A stretch of 42,505 nucleotides of DNA from an uncultured Pirellulaceae bacterium. GTDB lineage: Bacteria > Planctomycetota > Planctomycetia > Pirellulales > Pirellulaceae. The translations under genes were made by a program, and so were the position numbers. The stretch spans positions 1 to 42,505 of the forward strand of contig CAKZVF010000208.1 of the NCBI GenBank assembly GCA_937921995.1, given 5' to 3'. This document shows positions 16,235-23,885 of the stretch, piece after piece. Each line of letters begins with the position of its first letter. Within the stretch, counting starts at the first letter, position 1. Under the pieces are notes generated by a model. That model was not told the DNA's origin, made no database searches, and saw only the letters and a program-made list of their open reading frames with translations.

Positions 16235-17113
16235 ACGATGATGGATATTAAAGGTTACCGGCGTATCGACTTGTTGAATTTCCGCTGTTCTGGATTTTGG
16301 TTTCGTCAGTGCGGCACCACCTTCTCGAATCAGAATCAAGCCGCCCATGATGACGAGAAAAACTGCAAAGGCCTGCTGCAATGCTGTTTGATTGAGTTTG
16401 CTGTTGAGTCGCTGACCGACAAGACCGCCGACGATTCCAAGTAAACTGAAGATTGCGATCGTGCTCCAGTCAACGCTCATCGCGTGCTCGATGAGGTAGT
16501 GCTGATACTTCGCAAAACCAATAACGCTTTTCAAAACTGTGATCACAAGACTGGTGCCGATGGCCAGCCTCATCGGTAGTTTCCCAAACACCATCAGCGC
16601 TGGCACGATCAAAAAGCCACCGCCCACCCCGACAAATCCAGTCAACACGCCGACTGCTAATCCCTCGAGCGTGATCTTGACGGTTTCAGAAATCGTATAA
16701 GTGCGATTGGGTTCAGGAATCTTTCCGTCAGCCTCGTCTTGTCCGCTGCTGAAGAAAGCTCTGCGGATCATGAAGCCAGCGGCGAGGAGCAGAACAACTC
16801 CGAAGACGGCCAATTGGATTGCGTCGCTGGAAAAGCCACCCAACCACGCACCGACAAATGTTCCAATCATTCCGGGAATGCCAAAATAGATGACACTTTT
16901 CCAGTCGATCTGCTTGGTGCGTGCATAAGGAACTGCTGACACCACGCCGATCAAGCCAACGATTGCCATGGATTCGGCAATCGAGATCTTGGCGTTGTGG
17001 CCAACCAAATAAACCAACACAGGAACCGTCAACACAGAGCCGCCTGAACCGAGCAAGCCCAAGGTGACGCCAATCAGCAGTGCGCCGAGAATCAATATCA
17101 GCATCGTGGTCAT
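16058..17113 (-). CDS. TauE/SafE-type sulfite/organosulfonate exporter with an antisense-encoded tail
   Basis: 351 residues from ATG 17113, which sits 9 bases after AAGGGA; an ATG at 17122 is too close to that site. Eight or so membrane helices with the paired family motifs GLLGSGGSVLTVPVLVYL (N-terminal) and GFVGVGGGFLIVPALMVFGKLPMRLAIGTSLVI (second half). The family end is reached near MGGLILIREGGAAL; the next 75 residues are not membrane-like. The last 59 codons are read antisense through the helix-turn-helix region of the sigma-54 activator, giving an acidic Gly/Ala/Asp-rich tail. The normal stop has probably been lost. Last gene of the sulfur operon; likely exports sulfite, thiosulfate or a similar anion. 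Confidence 0.88.
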   Translation of the reverse strand: MTTMLILILGALLIGVTLGLLGSGGSVLTVPVLVYLVGHNAKISIAESMAIVGLIGVVSAVPYARTKQIDWKSVIYFGIPGMIGTFVGAWLGGFSSDAIQLAVFGVVLLLAAGFMIRRAFFSSGQDEADGKIPEPNRTYTISETVKITLEGLAVGVLTGFVGVGGGFLIVPALMVFGKLPMRLAIGTSLVITVLKSVIGFAKYQHYLIEHAMSVDWSTIAIFSLLGIVGGLVGQRLNSKLNQTALQQAFAVFLVIMGGLILIREGGAALTKPKSRTAEIQQVDTPVTFNIHHRLLDDFADADAEFVDFGADGGAGDAQQTGGFGEVAVAVVEHAGDQSALGLFDYVVVERW

Positions 17114-17127
17114 CGGGTTCATTCCCT

Positions 17128-17658
17128 TTAGTGAGGCAACTTGGTTTGTAGGAAAGCGTAGCCGTACATCCCAGCTATTGCTCCGGCAAGAGTGAATAAG
17201 GAAATCCACGCGCCGCTGCCGACTTGAGCGTAGATCGGGCCGGGGCAAGCCCCAGTGATCGCCCATCCAGCTCCAAAAATCATGCCGCCAATAATGACTC
17301 CCTTGTGGAACGGTTTAGGTTTGTAAGTGATTGGCTTTCCGTAGATGTCTCGAGCTGAAAATTTGCGAATCAGGAACATCGCTATCATGGCAACCAACAC
17401 ACCGACGCCAATTATCAGATACATTTGGGCTTCGCGAAAAAGAAACATGTCGTGTACGCGCTGCCATCGCACAACCTCCGATTTGGTCAGCACGATTCCA
17501 AAAAACGTTCCGATCAGCAACGTCATCGCGTAGACGAACGTACCGCTGGCCGTTCCTTTTGATTGGCGTGTGTTCTGGTCAATTGGTTTTGAAGTTGATT
17601 CCTTGGATATGCTTGTGTCGGTCAATTGAGCCGATTGGTTTTCGATTTGCGTTGCCAT
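17128..17658 (-). CDS. YeeE/YedE (DUF395) sulfur-transport half, second subunit
   Basis: 176 residues from ATG 17658, with GAAGGAAG correctly placed. About 45 polar residues (QIENQSAQLTDTSISKEST) precede four membrane helices. It has the family motifs GVIIGGMIFGAGWAITGACPGPIYAQVGSG, with the conserved Cys of GACPGP. YeeE/YedE proteins take up thiosulfate or other sulfur compounds; split two-subunit forms are known (PmpA/PmpB type). The pair with the preceding gene makes the complete permease. Confidence 0.92.
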   Translation of the reverse strand: MATQIENQSAQLTDTSISKESTSKPIDQNTRQSKGTASGTFVYAMTLLIGTFFGIVLTKSEVVRWQRVHDMFLFREAQMYLIIGVGVLVAMIAMFLIRKFSARDIYGKPITYKPKPFHKGVIIGGMIFGAGWAITGACPGPIYAQVGSGAWISLFTLAGAIAGMYGYAFLQTKLPH

Positions 17659-17738
17659 TGTTTCTTCCTTCGATTTGCAAACTTTTGAGTAGAGATTGCG
17701 GAACTTGATTGCATTTGAGACAGAATCATGCCCGCTTT

Positions 17739-18224
17739 CTAAAACAGGATATTGCCAAGCCCCCAAGTGACGCCAAGACCGCCGACGAAAAAAAAGATCG
17801 TTGCGACAAGGCTTGCCCAATTCAGATTGGCGATTCCCGTTATCGCGTGCCCCGATGTGCAGCCGCCCGCGTATCGGGTGCCAAAGCCAACCAGCACGCC
17901 GCCCACGAACAACTTGATTGCCCCCGAAACACTACTGAATTGTGTCGGCAAAAACTCCACCGGAACAGCGGACAGCCAGCGGCTGGCGATCAAGCCGCCC
18001 AGCCCAATTCCTATCGCAAAGACAAGCGTCCACATGCCTTCGCGACGATCAAAATTCTTCAAGTAGGGCAAACTGCTTTTCGTCGAACACATTGCACCAA
18101 TCTGTTGAAAGCTGGTGGAAATGCCAAAACTCTTACCCGCAAGAAAGAATAGCAGTGGCACCGTCAAACCAATCAGGATTCCAGAGAACCACCACGGCCA
18201 AGGTTGTAGAATGAAGTCGGTCAT
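17739..18224 (-). CDS. YeeE/YedE (DUF395) sulfur-transport half, first subunit
   Basis: 161 residues with AAGGAG before ATG 18224. Membrane protein with GILIGLTVPLLFFLAGKSFGIS, a Cys after the second segment (IGAMCSTKSS) and the hallmark GFGTRYAGGCTSGHAITG, whose Cys takes part in sulfur relay in thiosulfate importers of this family. It lies 13 bp after the hydrolase/rhodanese gene and 80 bp before the second half. Confidence 0.94.
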   Translation of the reverse strand: MTDFILQPWPWWFSGILIGLTVPLLFFLAGKSFGISTSFQQIGAMCSTKSSLPYLKNFDRREGMWTLVFAIGIGLGGLIASRWLSAVPVEFLPTQFSSVSGAIKLFVGGVLVGFGTRYAGGCTSGHAITGIANLNWASLVATIFFFVGGLGVTWGLGNILF

Positions 18225-18237
18225 ATTTTGCTCCTTG

Positions 18238-19713
18238 CTAATTCACAGTCTGACAATCAGAAGCTGCCCCAACTCCGCACGTTGGCAGCGGCCTTGTTTC
18301 ATTTCCGGATTGAACGGTGTGCCCATCGGTCTGCCACTGTTCGATACCACCACTCAGATTGACAACGTTTTTAATGCCAGCAGCCTGCAGCAGACTCGAT
18401 GCGATCGAAGAGCGACTTCCGGTACGACACTGCAACACGACAGGTCGATTAGCAGCATCCGCTTTCAGATCTTCGTACGAATCCAGCAAGCGTCCGAGAA
18501 ATATGTGCTCAGCGCCTGGTATGCGCGACGAATCCCACTCTGTTTGTCGCCGAACGTCAATCAGGCGCACCTCTCCGGCTGAAATCTTCTCTGCCAAGGC
18601 CGTTGGCGAGCTGTTCTGAAAGGACTCACTTGCTAACCCCACTGCCGCAACCTCGGCGGTATCGAAGTAGCCGCCGATGTCGTCGACTCCAATCTCGTGC
18701 AAAATCCGAACAGCTTTACCGAGCGTTTCCCCAGTTGCGATCAGGTACACAGGCTGGTTGTAATCCAACAGCCAACCGCCTTCACTAGCCAAGTATTTAA
18801 GCGGAATGTTGACAGTGCCCGGAACGTGGCGGGCCGAGAATTGAGCAAACTCCGCGACGTCCACGACCATGTGACGGTGATTGAAATAATCGAGTTGCTC
18901 GACGGATACTTTCCTTGGTTGGCGATTCTTGATGACCTTGGGGCCTTCTTTGTTGACGCGTTTCATCAAAGCGAAATATGGAGGCGCTTCGGGTTGCTCT
19001 TGGAGGATGTAATCGACAAACGCTTGCTCGTCAGTGAACCTCAAGGCAGCGTTGAATCGTTTTTCATATCCAACGGTGCTCGATGGAATTGAGCCCAGCC
19101 CTTTGCCGCAAGCGCTGCCGGCTCCATGGGCAGGCCAAACTTGGAGATGGTCTGGCAACTGGTTGAACTTCTGAATTGAACGAAACAGGTCGCGGGCACC
19201 GGCGTCTGCCGAACCGTGAACGCCTGCCGCCTTTTCCAGCAAGTCAGGACGTCCGATCGAGCCAACGAATACAAAGTCGCCAGTAAAGATTCCCATCGGC
19301 TCATTGGCTCCACCGCCCTGATCGGTGAGAACAAATGAAAGGCTCTCTGGAGTGTGGCCGGGCGTGTGCATCACGGTCAACAGAATTTTGCCGACATAAA
19401 TCTCGTCGCGGTCTTTAAGTAACTGGTGATCGTACTGCTGGACGAAATTATACTTCCAATCCGGCGGGCCCTCGTCCGAAACGTGGAGCCTTGCTCCAGT
19501 GGCTTCGGCTAATTCTCGGCTTCCAGAAACGTAGTCAGCATGAATATGGGTTTCGACAGAGCCAACAATCCTCATCTTTTCTGCTGCGGCCGCTTCGAGG
19601 TACGAAGTGATGTCGCGAGCGGGGTCGATGATGACGGCTTCTCCTGTTTTCTGGCAGCCAACCAAGTAGGAGGCGTGGGCCAATGCTGTGTCATAAAAGT
19701 ATTTGAGTAACAT
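18238..19713 (-). CDS. Metallo-beta-lactamase-fold hydrolase with two rhodanese domains (persulfide dioxygenase-like)
   Basis: 491 residues from ATG 19713 with GGAG upstream. The hydrolase domain (1-250) has THIHADYVSG, HTPGHTPES and the metal-ligand Asp of GIFTGDFVFVGSIGRPDL, then WPAHGAGSACG. The usual HxHxDH motif reads HIHADY here, as I recall from some MBL-rhodanese proteins. The first rhodanese domain (about 270-365) is inactive (YLIATGE, no Cys); the second (about 380-470) has the active Cys in LQCRTGSRS. The C-terminus ends in Cys-containing PTCGVGAASDCQ. It probably oxidises or transfers sulfane sulfur in the cytoplasm. First structural gene of the sulfur operon; its upstream gap carries both an operator-like repeat and a sigma-54-like promoter. 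Confidence 0.93.
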   Translation of the reverse strand: MLLKYFYDTALAHASYLVGCQKTGEAVIIDPARDITSYLEAAAAEKMRIVGSVETHIHADYVSGSRELAEATGARLHVSDEGPPDWKYNFVQQYDHQLLKDRDEIYVGKILLTVMHTPGHTPESLSFVLTDQGGGANEPMGIFTGDFVFVGSIGRPDLLEKAAGVHGSADAGARDLFRSIQKFNQLPDHLQVWPAHGAGSACGKGLGSIPSSTVGYEKRFNAALRFTDEQAFVDYILQEQPEAPPYFALMKRVNKEGPKVIKNRQPRKVSVEQLDYFNHRHMVVDVAEFAQFSARHVPGTVNIPLKYLASEGGWLLDYNQPVYLIATGETLGKAVRILHEIGVDDIGGYFDTAEVAAVGLASESFQNSSPTALAEKISAGEVRLIDVRRQTEWDSSRIPGAEHIFLGRLLDSYEDLKADAANRPVVLQCRTGSRSSIASSLLQAAGIKNVVNLSGGIEQWQTDGHTVQSGNETRPLPTCGVGAASDCQTVN

Positions 19714-19815
19714 GTAATCGCTCCGATTAACTTGTGTCCGTTTACGTTGGTTGAGTTGGTGTGGGTTCGCAAAAGCTAAGCAGCCAAGGCTGTAGTCTGT
19801 TTCGTGATCAATATG

Positions 19816-19832
19816 TGCAATCACCGTGCCAT
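19816..19832 (-). promoter_or_regulatory. Sigma-54 promoter for the sulfur operon
   Basis: Minus strand ATGGCACGGTGATTGCA: perfect core TGGCAC-N5-TTGCA with ten-base spacing. Predicted start near 19805, about 92 bases before ATG 19713. The operator-like repeat lies 27-50 bases upstream of it. Confidence 0.8.
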
Positions 19833-19858
19833 TTCTTATCGCAGACAAAACACATGCA

Positions 19859-19882
19859 AACATGTCCATACTCCGATATGAT
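19859..19882 (-). promoter_or_regulatory. ArsR-type operator candidate, copy 1 (upstream of hydrolase)
   Basis: Read on the minus strand, this 24-mer contains CATATCGGAGTATGGACATG and matches copy 2 at 20 of 24 positions in inverse orientation. Each copy is an imperfect dyad (arms like ACATATC / GACATGT, 8-base spacer), as expected for a dimeric winged-helix repressor. Confidence 0.7.
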
Positions 19883-19899
19883 GGGGCAAAAAAAATGGT

Positions 19900-20208
19900 T
19901 TACCCAAAGCGGCTTTTCATGCAGTTCATTATTTCCATTAGATGAGGTTCCGCGATTTCGTAGTAGACCGTACGTCCTTCTTTTGTGCTTTTTAGAAATC
20001 CACAGCGCTGCATCAACCGCAAGTGGTCAGATGTTGTTGGTTGAGACAACCCAAATTCTTCCGCAATCTCGTTGACCGTGTAAAGCTCTCCCGCCAGCAA
20101 TAGTTGCACGATCTGCAATCTGTGCGGATGCGCAAGGGTCTTAAGGCATTCCGCCGCCATTTCCAGCGCGTCGATGTCGAGTTTGATGTTGGCTAATTTT
20201 TTGTTCAT
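19900..20208 (-). CDS. ArsR/SmtB-family transcriptional repressor of the sulfur operon
   Basis: 102 residues from ATG 20208 with GGGAG upstream. Typical small winged-helix protein: AECLKTLAHPHRLQIVQLLLAGELYTVNEIAEEFGLSQPTTSDHLRLMQRCGFLKSTKEGRTVYYEI is the full helix-turn-helix plus wing, with recognition helix SQPTTSDHLRLM. Three cysteines (21, 69, 96) could sense persulfide or metal, as in the BigR/SqrR subgroup; classic arsenic CxC sites are absent. It probably represses itself and the hydrolase operon through the two operator copies. The sensor role is inference from the neighbours. Confidence 0.93.
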   Translation of the reverse strand: MNKKLANIKLDIDALEMAAECLKTLAHPHRLQIVQLLLAGELYTVNEIAEEFGLSQPTTSDHLRLMQRCGFLKSTKEGRTVYYEIAEPHLMEIMNCMKSRFG

Positions 20209-20224
20209 TGGAACTCCCACATTA

Positions 20225-20248
20225 AACATATCGGAACATAGACATGTT
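20225..20248 (+). promoter_or_regulatory. ArsR-type operator candidate, copy 2 (autoregulatory)
   Basis: Contains ACATATCGGAACATAGACAT; centred about 28 bases upstream of the arsR-type start codon, where repressor would block its own transcription. It matches copy 1 at 20 of 24 positions. Confidence 0.7.
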
Positions 20249-20284
20249 TCAACTAAGGAAATTTGTGAAAAGCAGAAAATAGCC

Positions 20285-20331
20285 AAAAACGCCGGACAAT
20301 CACTGCCGAGGAGGCGATTGTGATTGCCGGC
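20285..20331 (-). terminator. Intrinsic terminator of the small basic protein gene
   Basis: On the minus strand GCCGGCAATCAC pairs with GTGATTGTCCGGC (one bulged base), followed by GTTTTTGG. It lies about 47 bases after the TAG of the gene at 20378-20545. Confidence 0.75.
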
Positions 20332-20377
20332 GTCGTGGACAAACCGGTAAGCGTCGGACGCTTCTTGGGTTTGTACG

Positions 20378-20545
20378 CTATTTGCGTTTCTTGGGTTTGT
20401 AAGTCGAGGCTTTCGCACCCTTCTTATTGGCGACGACCGAAGGTTTGTTCTTCGCGTCGCGCTCGGCCTTCTTCTTGGCCTTGGCGGCTTCGGCAGTATT
20501 CTTGGCAGAGTTACGCTTGGCAGTTTTGCTTACAGTTGCTGGCAT
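20378..20545 (-). CDS. Small Lys/Ala-rich basic protein
   Basis: 55 residues, starting MPATVSKTAKRNSAKNT and ending STYKPKKRK; about a third is Lys or Arg and another fifth Ala. AAGGAA precedes ATG 20545. The AEAAKAKKKAERDAKNK stretch resembles histone H1-like tails and other small nucleic-acid-binding proteins, so DNA or RNA binding is plausible, but the composition is the only evidence. The gene has its own sigma-54-like promoter at 20685-20701 and its own terminator, so it appears to be an independent transcription unit of the proposed regulon. Confidence 0.75.
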   Translation of the reverse strand: MPATVSKTAKRNSAKNTAEAAKAKKKAERDAKNKPSVVANKKGAKASTYKPKKRK

Positions 20546-20684
20546 CGTTTGTTCCTTGTCAGTTATTTTGTGGAACCCTTGAATGAAAAATCAAGTCGGC
20601 CTCCGACCGCCAACCGAACGAAATCGGCCAGGCAATCTCGGGCCGTAGCTTGATGGCTTCGCCAACGAAGCTGAATGCCTCTAT

Positions 20685-20701
20685 TGCACCTCGCGTGCCA
20701 A
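20685..20701 (-). promoter_or_regulatory. Sigma-54 promoter for the small basic protein
   Basis: Minus strand TTGGCACGCGAGGTGCA: perfect -24 element, one mismatch at -12, ten-base spacing. Predicted start near 20675, a leader of about 130 bases. Nothing else is evident in the 287-base gap 20546-20832 apart from a weak 53-codon frame that overlaps this site. Confidence 0.68.
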
Positions 20702-20832
20702 AGCAAAGAATTTTTCTCATTCGAGAATTCATTGGATCTTACAGCTTTGGGAGGCAGCCGATTCGCCAAACCGGAAAATGTTTGATCGCGCTGCTTGAGA
20801 CTTTTGCCCGATCAGAGCAATGATTGCTCAGG

Positions 20833-22692
20833 TCAACTTGTGACTTGCTTTCCACTCTCTTTCACCAGAGCCACAACGGTCTCGCCAGCGGAAACCTTGA
20901 CCTCCTCATCAGCGGTGGCGACGTCGATGACACTTTTTGAGTCGATCGTCATCAGCACAAGAACATTGTTGCCGTACTGCGAGCAGAACTGCTCGTAAGT
21001 GAATTCGTCGGTCAAACGAGTTGCCTTGGCGCGGAACCCTTCGCGATACTTACGAGCCATGCTTACTTCGTCGCACTTTTCATTGAATAGAGTACGACCT
21101 TTGCCAACGTGGCCGATCTGAGCTCGCTCGCCTTTTTCGGCGTCTTTTGGCTGGAGGCGATAGACATTGCCGCTTCCGAACAGGTGCGAGAACTCGCGAA
21201 CTGCCATCGCGTTGATTGCGTCGTTTCGAGTCAAAGCGAACATCTTCCCAATCCCAGTCAGGTTGACGTGATTGCGAACGTGGTCAGAAAGGATGCCTTT
21301 GCAATGCGAAGCCAGTCCCTCCATTCGGGCTGCAGACGTGTTGCGATAGTTGGTGTCGACGATAACGACAGCGTATCCGATCTCCTTCAATGTCTTCGCA
21401 ACGTCGCGAATCCATGGATCAGCACCGGCAAACAGAATGCCCTGCGGGTTGGCTTCAGCCAAGCCCAATCGACGCGCCAATGGAGCGGCTCCCAGGCCGT
21501 AAACGGCGACGGTGCCGACGATCAGCATGAACGTAGCCGGTACAAGGGCTGCCGCTCCCTCAAGGATGACTGGGTCGTGTGATGTGGACAGAATTTGCAA
21601 CGCGAACACGCTGACAACTGCTGCGGCGACAATACCACGAGGTGCGAGGAACGACAGGAAAATCGTTTCATTGCGAGTCAGCTTGGAACCGACCATCGCC
21701 CCGAATACTGACAGCGGGCGAACGATCAGAATCATTAACGCCACGAAGGCAACGCCCCGCCAGCCAACTTCTCCGAGGATCGAAAGATCCAATCGCGATC
21801 CCAGAATGATAAACAGGCAGGAGATCAGGAACACACCGATGTTTTCCTTGAATTCAATCACGTGCTCGAGGGATGCCTGTCTTTGGTTCGCGAGATAGAT
21901 TCCCAGAAGAGTAACGGTGACCAGGCCAGATTCGTGGACGAGGATGTTCGAAACAGCAAACGAGCCGATCGCTGCAGCGAGGAAGAATACTCCGTGTAGG
22001 TAGTCGGGAATCCAATATCGCTTGACGAACTGCACAAGCATGAATCCCGTCGTCGCAGCGATTGCCAGTCCGATGCCGACCGTCTTAAGCACTCCAAGCA
22101 CCGGCGCATGCCAATGCATGACGTCGCCATGGTGACCGGCGGCGTGAAAAAGTTGCTCGTAAACAAGGACTGCGAGGATGGCTCCGATCGGGTCGATGAC
22201 GATGCCTTCCCATTTAACGACCGAGCCAATTTTTCGGTTAGGGCGAATGTGACGTAGCAACGGAGCGACAACCGTTGGCCCCGTCACGACAAGGACAGCG
22301 CCAAGCAGAATGGCCAGTTTGTAGTGAATGCCCAGCACCAGCCATGCGAGAAGCGTTGTGAGTATCCAGGATATCACGACGCCGATCGTGCAGAGCCGAA
22401 CGATCGCGGGACCAACGGCTTCTCTGAGCTCTTGAAGCCTTAGCGTCAAACCGCCTTCAAACAGAATCACTCCAACCGCCAGCGAGACGATGGGAAAGAT
22501 CAGCCGGGCACCGATTGATTTGCTGGTTGAGGCTTCGGCGAGGATCACGTCCGGATTCAGCCAGAGACCGAGCAGCACGCCGAAGGTCAATAACAAAAGA
22601 ATCGACGGAACTCGAATCCACCACGCGATGACTTGAGCCACGATCCCGAGAACCGGAACCAGTGCCAGATAGAGAAAGATGGGGTCATTCAT
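20833..22692 (-). CDS. NhaP/CPA1-type Na+/H+ (or K+/H+) antiporter with TrkA-N domain
   Basis: 619 residues from ATG 22692. Residues 1-400 hold about twelve membrane helices of the CPA1 fold (WWIRVPSILLLLTFGVLLG, VILFEGGLTLRL, GAVLVVTGPTVVAPLLRHI, KWEGIVIDPIGAILAVLVYE with the ion-binding Asp, LAPRGIVAAAVVSVFAL). From about 415 a TrkA-N/RCK nucleotide-binding domain follows (ILFAGADPWIRDVAKTLKEIGYAVVIVDTN, ALTRNDAINAMAVREF), then a C-terminal module (FTYEQFCSQYGNNVLVLMTID). It regulates pH and Na+/K+ balance in the inner membrane, gated by nucleotide. It follows the acidic secreted protein gene, separated by a hairpin, and probably shares its promoter by read-through. Confidence 0.92.
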   Translation of the reverse strand: MNDPIFLYLALVPVLGIVAQVIAWWIRVPSILLLLTFGVLLGLWLNPDVILAEASTSKSIGARLIFPIVSLAVGVILFEGGLTLRLQELREAVGPAIVRLCTIGVVISWILTTLLAWLVLGIHYKLAILLGAVLVVTGPTVVAPLLRHIRPNRKIGSVVKWEGIVIDPIGAILAVLVYEQLFHAAGHHGDVMHWHAPVLGVLKTVGIGLAIAATTGFMLVQFVKRYWIPDYLHGVFFLAAAIGSFAVSNILVHESGLVTVTLLGIYLANQRQASLEHVIEFKENIGVFLISCLFIILGSRLDLSILGEVGWRGVAFVALMILIVRPLSVFGAMVGSKLTRNETIFLSFLAPRGIVAAAVVSVFALQILSTSHDPVILEGAAALVPATFMLIVGTVAVYGLGAAPLARRLGLAEANPQGILFAGADPWIRDVAKTLKEIGYAVVIVDTNYRNTSAARMEGLASHCKGILSDHVRNHVNLTGIGKMFALTRNDAINAMAVREFSHLFGSGNVYRLQPKDAEKGERAQIGHVGKGRTLFNEKCDEVSMARKYREGFRAKATRLTDEFTYEQFCSQYGNNVLVLMTIDSKSVIDVATADEEVKVSAGETVVALVKESGKQVTS

Positions 22693-22737
22693 AGGACGTT
22701 CTGAGCGTGTTTCTTTGCGATGCGGTTTGTAAATGAA

Positions 22738-22766
22738 GCAACCGCCAGTTTTAGGCTGGCGGTTGC
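22738..22766 (-). terminator. Hairpin between acidic-protein and antiporter genes
   Basis: Perfect 11-bp stem GCAACCGCCAG / CTGGCGGTTGC with a 7-base loop; on the minus strand it is followed by TTCATTT. It would partly end transcripts of the acidic-protein gene, or protect their 3' end, while letting some antiporter message through. Confidence 0.6.
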
Positions 22767-22817
22767 TGAGGTTTTGCCGGACGACCCGGCAATAGGGTGG
22801 CTGCTGAAGCAAGCCGG

Positions 22818-23432
22818 TTACTCGTCGTTGTCGGCGCCCAGATCTTGGTCAAGCTCTTCGTCTGTTTCGAAGTCGCTCTCACCGAACTCGCTTTCGGCCT
22901 CGTCGGCCACATCGTCGCTGTCGAACGGATTTGGCTCAGAGTCTGCCTCCGATTCCTCGTCGTACGCTTCTTCGATTTCACCTTCGTCTTCAACGGGTGT
23001 TTCCTCGGTAGGCTCTTCGTTCGCAGATTCGACCAACGGTGCCGAGGTAACAGTTGCTTCTGATTCAGAGATGACTTCACCTTCGATAATGGCGTTGTCA
23101 ATCTGCTCAACGACTTCACCATCTACAAAAGAAATACCTTCTCCGTAGTAGGCAACTGGCGAGTAACCCAAGCAGCCACAACCGCCAGCGTTTTCGACGA
23201 TCGGGTACTCGATTGATTCGCCGATGAGAACTTCCGTTCCAACAGTTTCGGCTGTGTTAAATACGACCGGGGCAGCGTCCGCGAAAACGAGATCGGATTC
23301 GCCCCCGATCAGTTCAGCGGCAGGGACCAACGGAGCTTCGAATATTTCCATCGACTCGTGGCAGCACTGGCCGTTCACGTTGTTAGCCAAACCCAAAAAT
23401 GCAATAGCAGCTACCCAAAACATCTTTTCCAT
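22818..23432 (-). CDS. Secreted, highly acidic protein
   Basis: 204 residues; AAGGGA lies 8 bases before ATG 23432. A signal peptide (MEKMFWVAAIAFLGLANNVNG) is followed by Cys-containing patches (QCCHES, GGCGCLGYSPVAYYG) and then a C-terminal half of about 80 residues that is mostly Glu and Asp (EEAYDEESEADSEPNPFDSDD and similar). No family is recognised. Polyacidic secreted proteins often bind Ca2+ or other cations or line the envelope; since antiporter genes surround it, a cation-buffering role is possible but only inferred. Driven by a perfect sigma-54-like promoter. Confidence 0.85.
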   Translation of the reverse strand: MEKMFWVAAIAFLGLANNVNGQCCHESMEIFEAPLVPAAELIGGESDLVFADAAPVVFNTAETVGTEVLIGESIEYPIVENAGGCGCLGYSPVAYYGEGISFVDGEVVEQIDNAIIEGEVISESEATVTSAPLVESANEEPTEETPVEDEGEIEEAYDEESEADSEPNPFDSDDVADEAESEFGESDFETDEELDQDLGADNDE

Positions 23433-23523
23433 TTCAGTTTCCCTTTTTCAAAAGAGCTACAAAGTTTGACAACTCATGGCCATCGTCGGCCCAAAGTAAA
23501 AGTCGTTGTCTTGAAATCATCAA

Positions 23524-23540
23524 AGCAACGCCCGTGCCAA
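23524..23540 (-). promoter_or_regulatory. Sigma-54 promoter for the acidic secreted protein
   Basis: Minus strand TTGGCACGGGCGTTGCT is a perfect match to TGGCAC-N5-TTGCW; predicted start near 23514, about 80 bases before ATG 23432. Confidence 0.82.
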
Positions 23541-23762
23541 TTCTGATTCTTTTTTTTGGGGCCAAGAATCTTTTACGCAACAAGTTTTTTTTGATGTCTC
23601 AGTTGAGATCATTACCGGACCCAAACCACCCGGTCAGACTTTGCTCGATTAGCGACTAGAGATTGCTCGCGCCGGTCACGGTTTAACACCACAGGCCAAG
23701 CTGCACGCATTGATTGAGAGGGTTTTAGAGGGAGAGCGTTGGACCAATCATTTTAATCGCGT

Positions 23763-23779
23763 TTGGCACGCTCGATGCT
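23763..23779 (+). promoter_or_regulatory. Sigma-54 promoter upstream of helicase
   Basis: TTGGCACGCTCGATGCT: perfect -24 element, one mismatch at -12, ten-base spacing. Predicted start near 23790, a leader of about 127 bases that contains the palindrome at 23854-23881. Confidence 0.7.
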
Positions 23780-23853
23780 ACACAACGAATTGGCTGAGGG
23801 CATCACGTCCTTCGAAAGTCTTAGTACCGTCGGACTAATCCTCGCCTTATACC

Positions 23854-23885
23854 GGCCGGCATCAGAATTCTGATGCCGGCCATTT
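23854..23885 (+). terminator. Perfect 28-bp palindrome with short T run: attenuator or small-RNA terminator
   Basis: GGCCGGCATCAGAA is followed directly by its exact complement, then ATTTT. In RNA it would form a very stable hairpin 65-90 bases after the predicted start, before the helicase ribosome site. It may end a roughly 100-base RNA or hold back helicase expression. Equally it could terminate unknown upstream transcription. Confidence 0.6.

Noticed and set aside
16058-17266. Longer start for the TauE/SafE gene at 17266
   Set aside because: The extra residues overlap the permease gene ahead and are basic and non-membrane; AAGGGA places the start at 17113.
20559-20720. 53-codon minus-strand frame starting MRKILCFGTRGAIEA
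   Set aside because: It has no ribosome site and its codons 5-12 are the sigma-54-like promoter 20685-20701; the Usp-like look of the start is probably chance.
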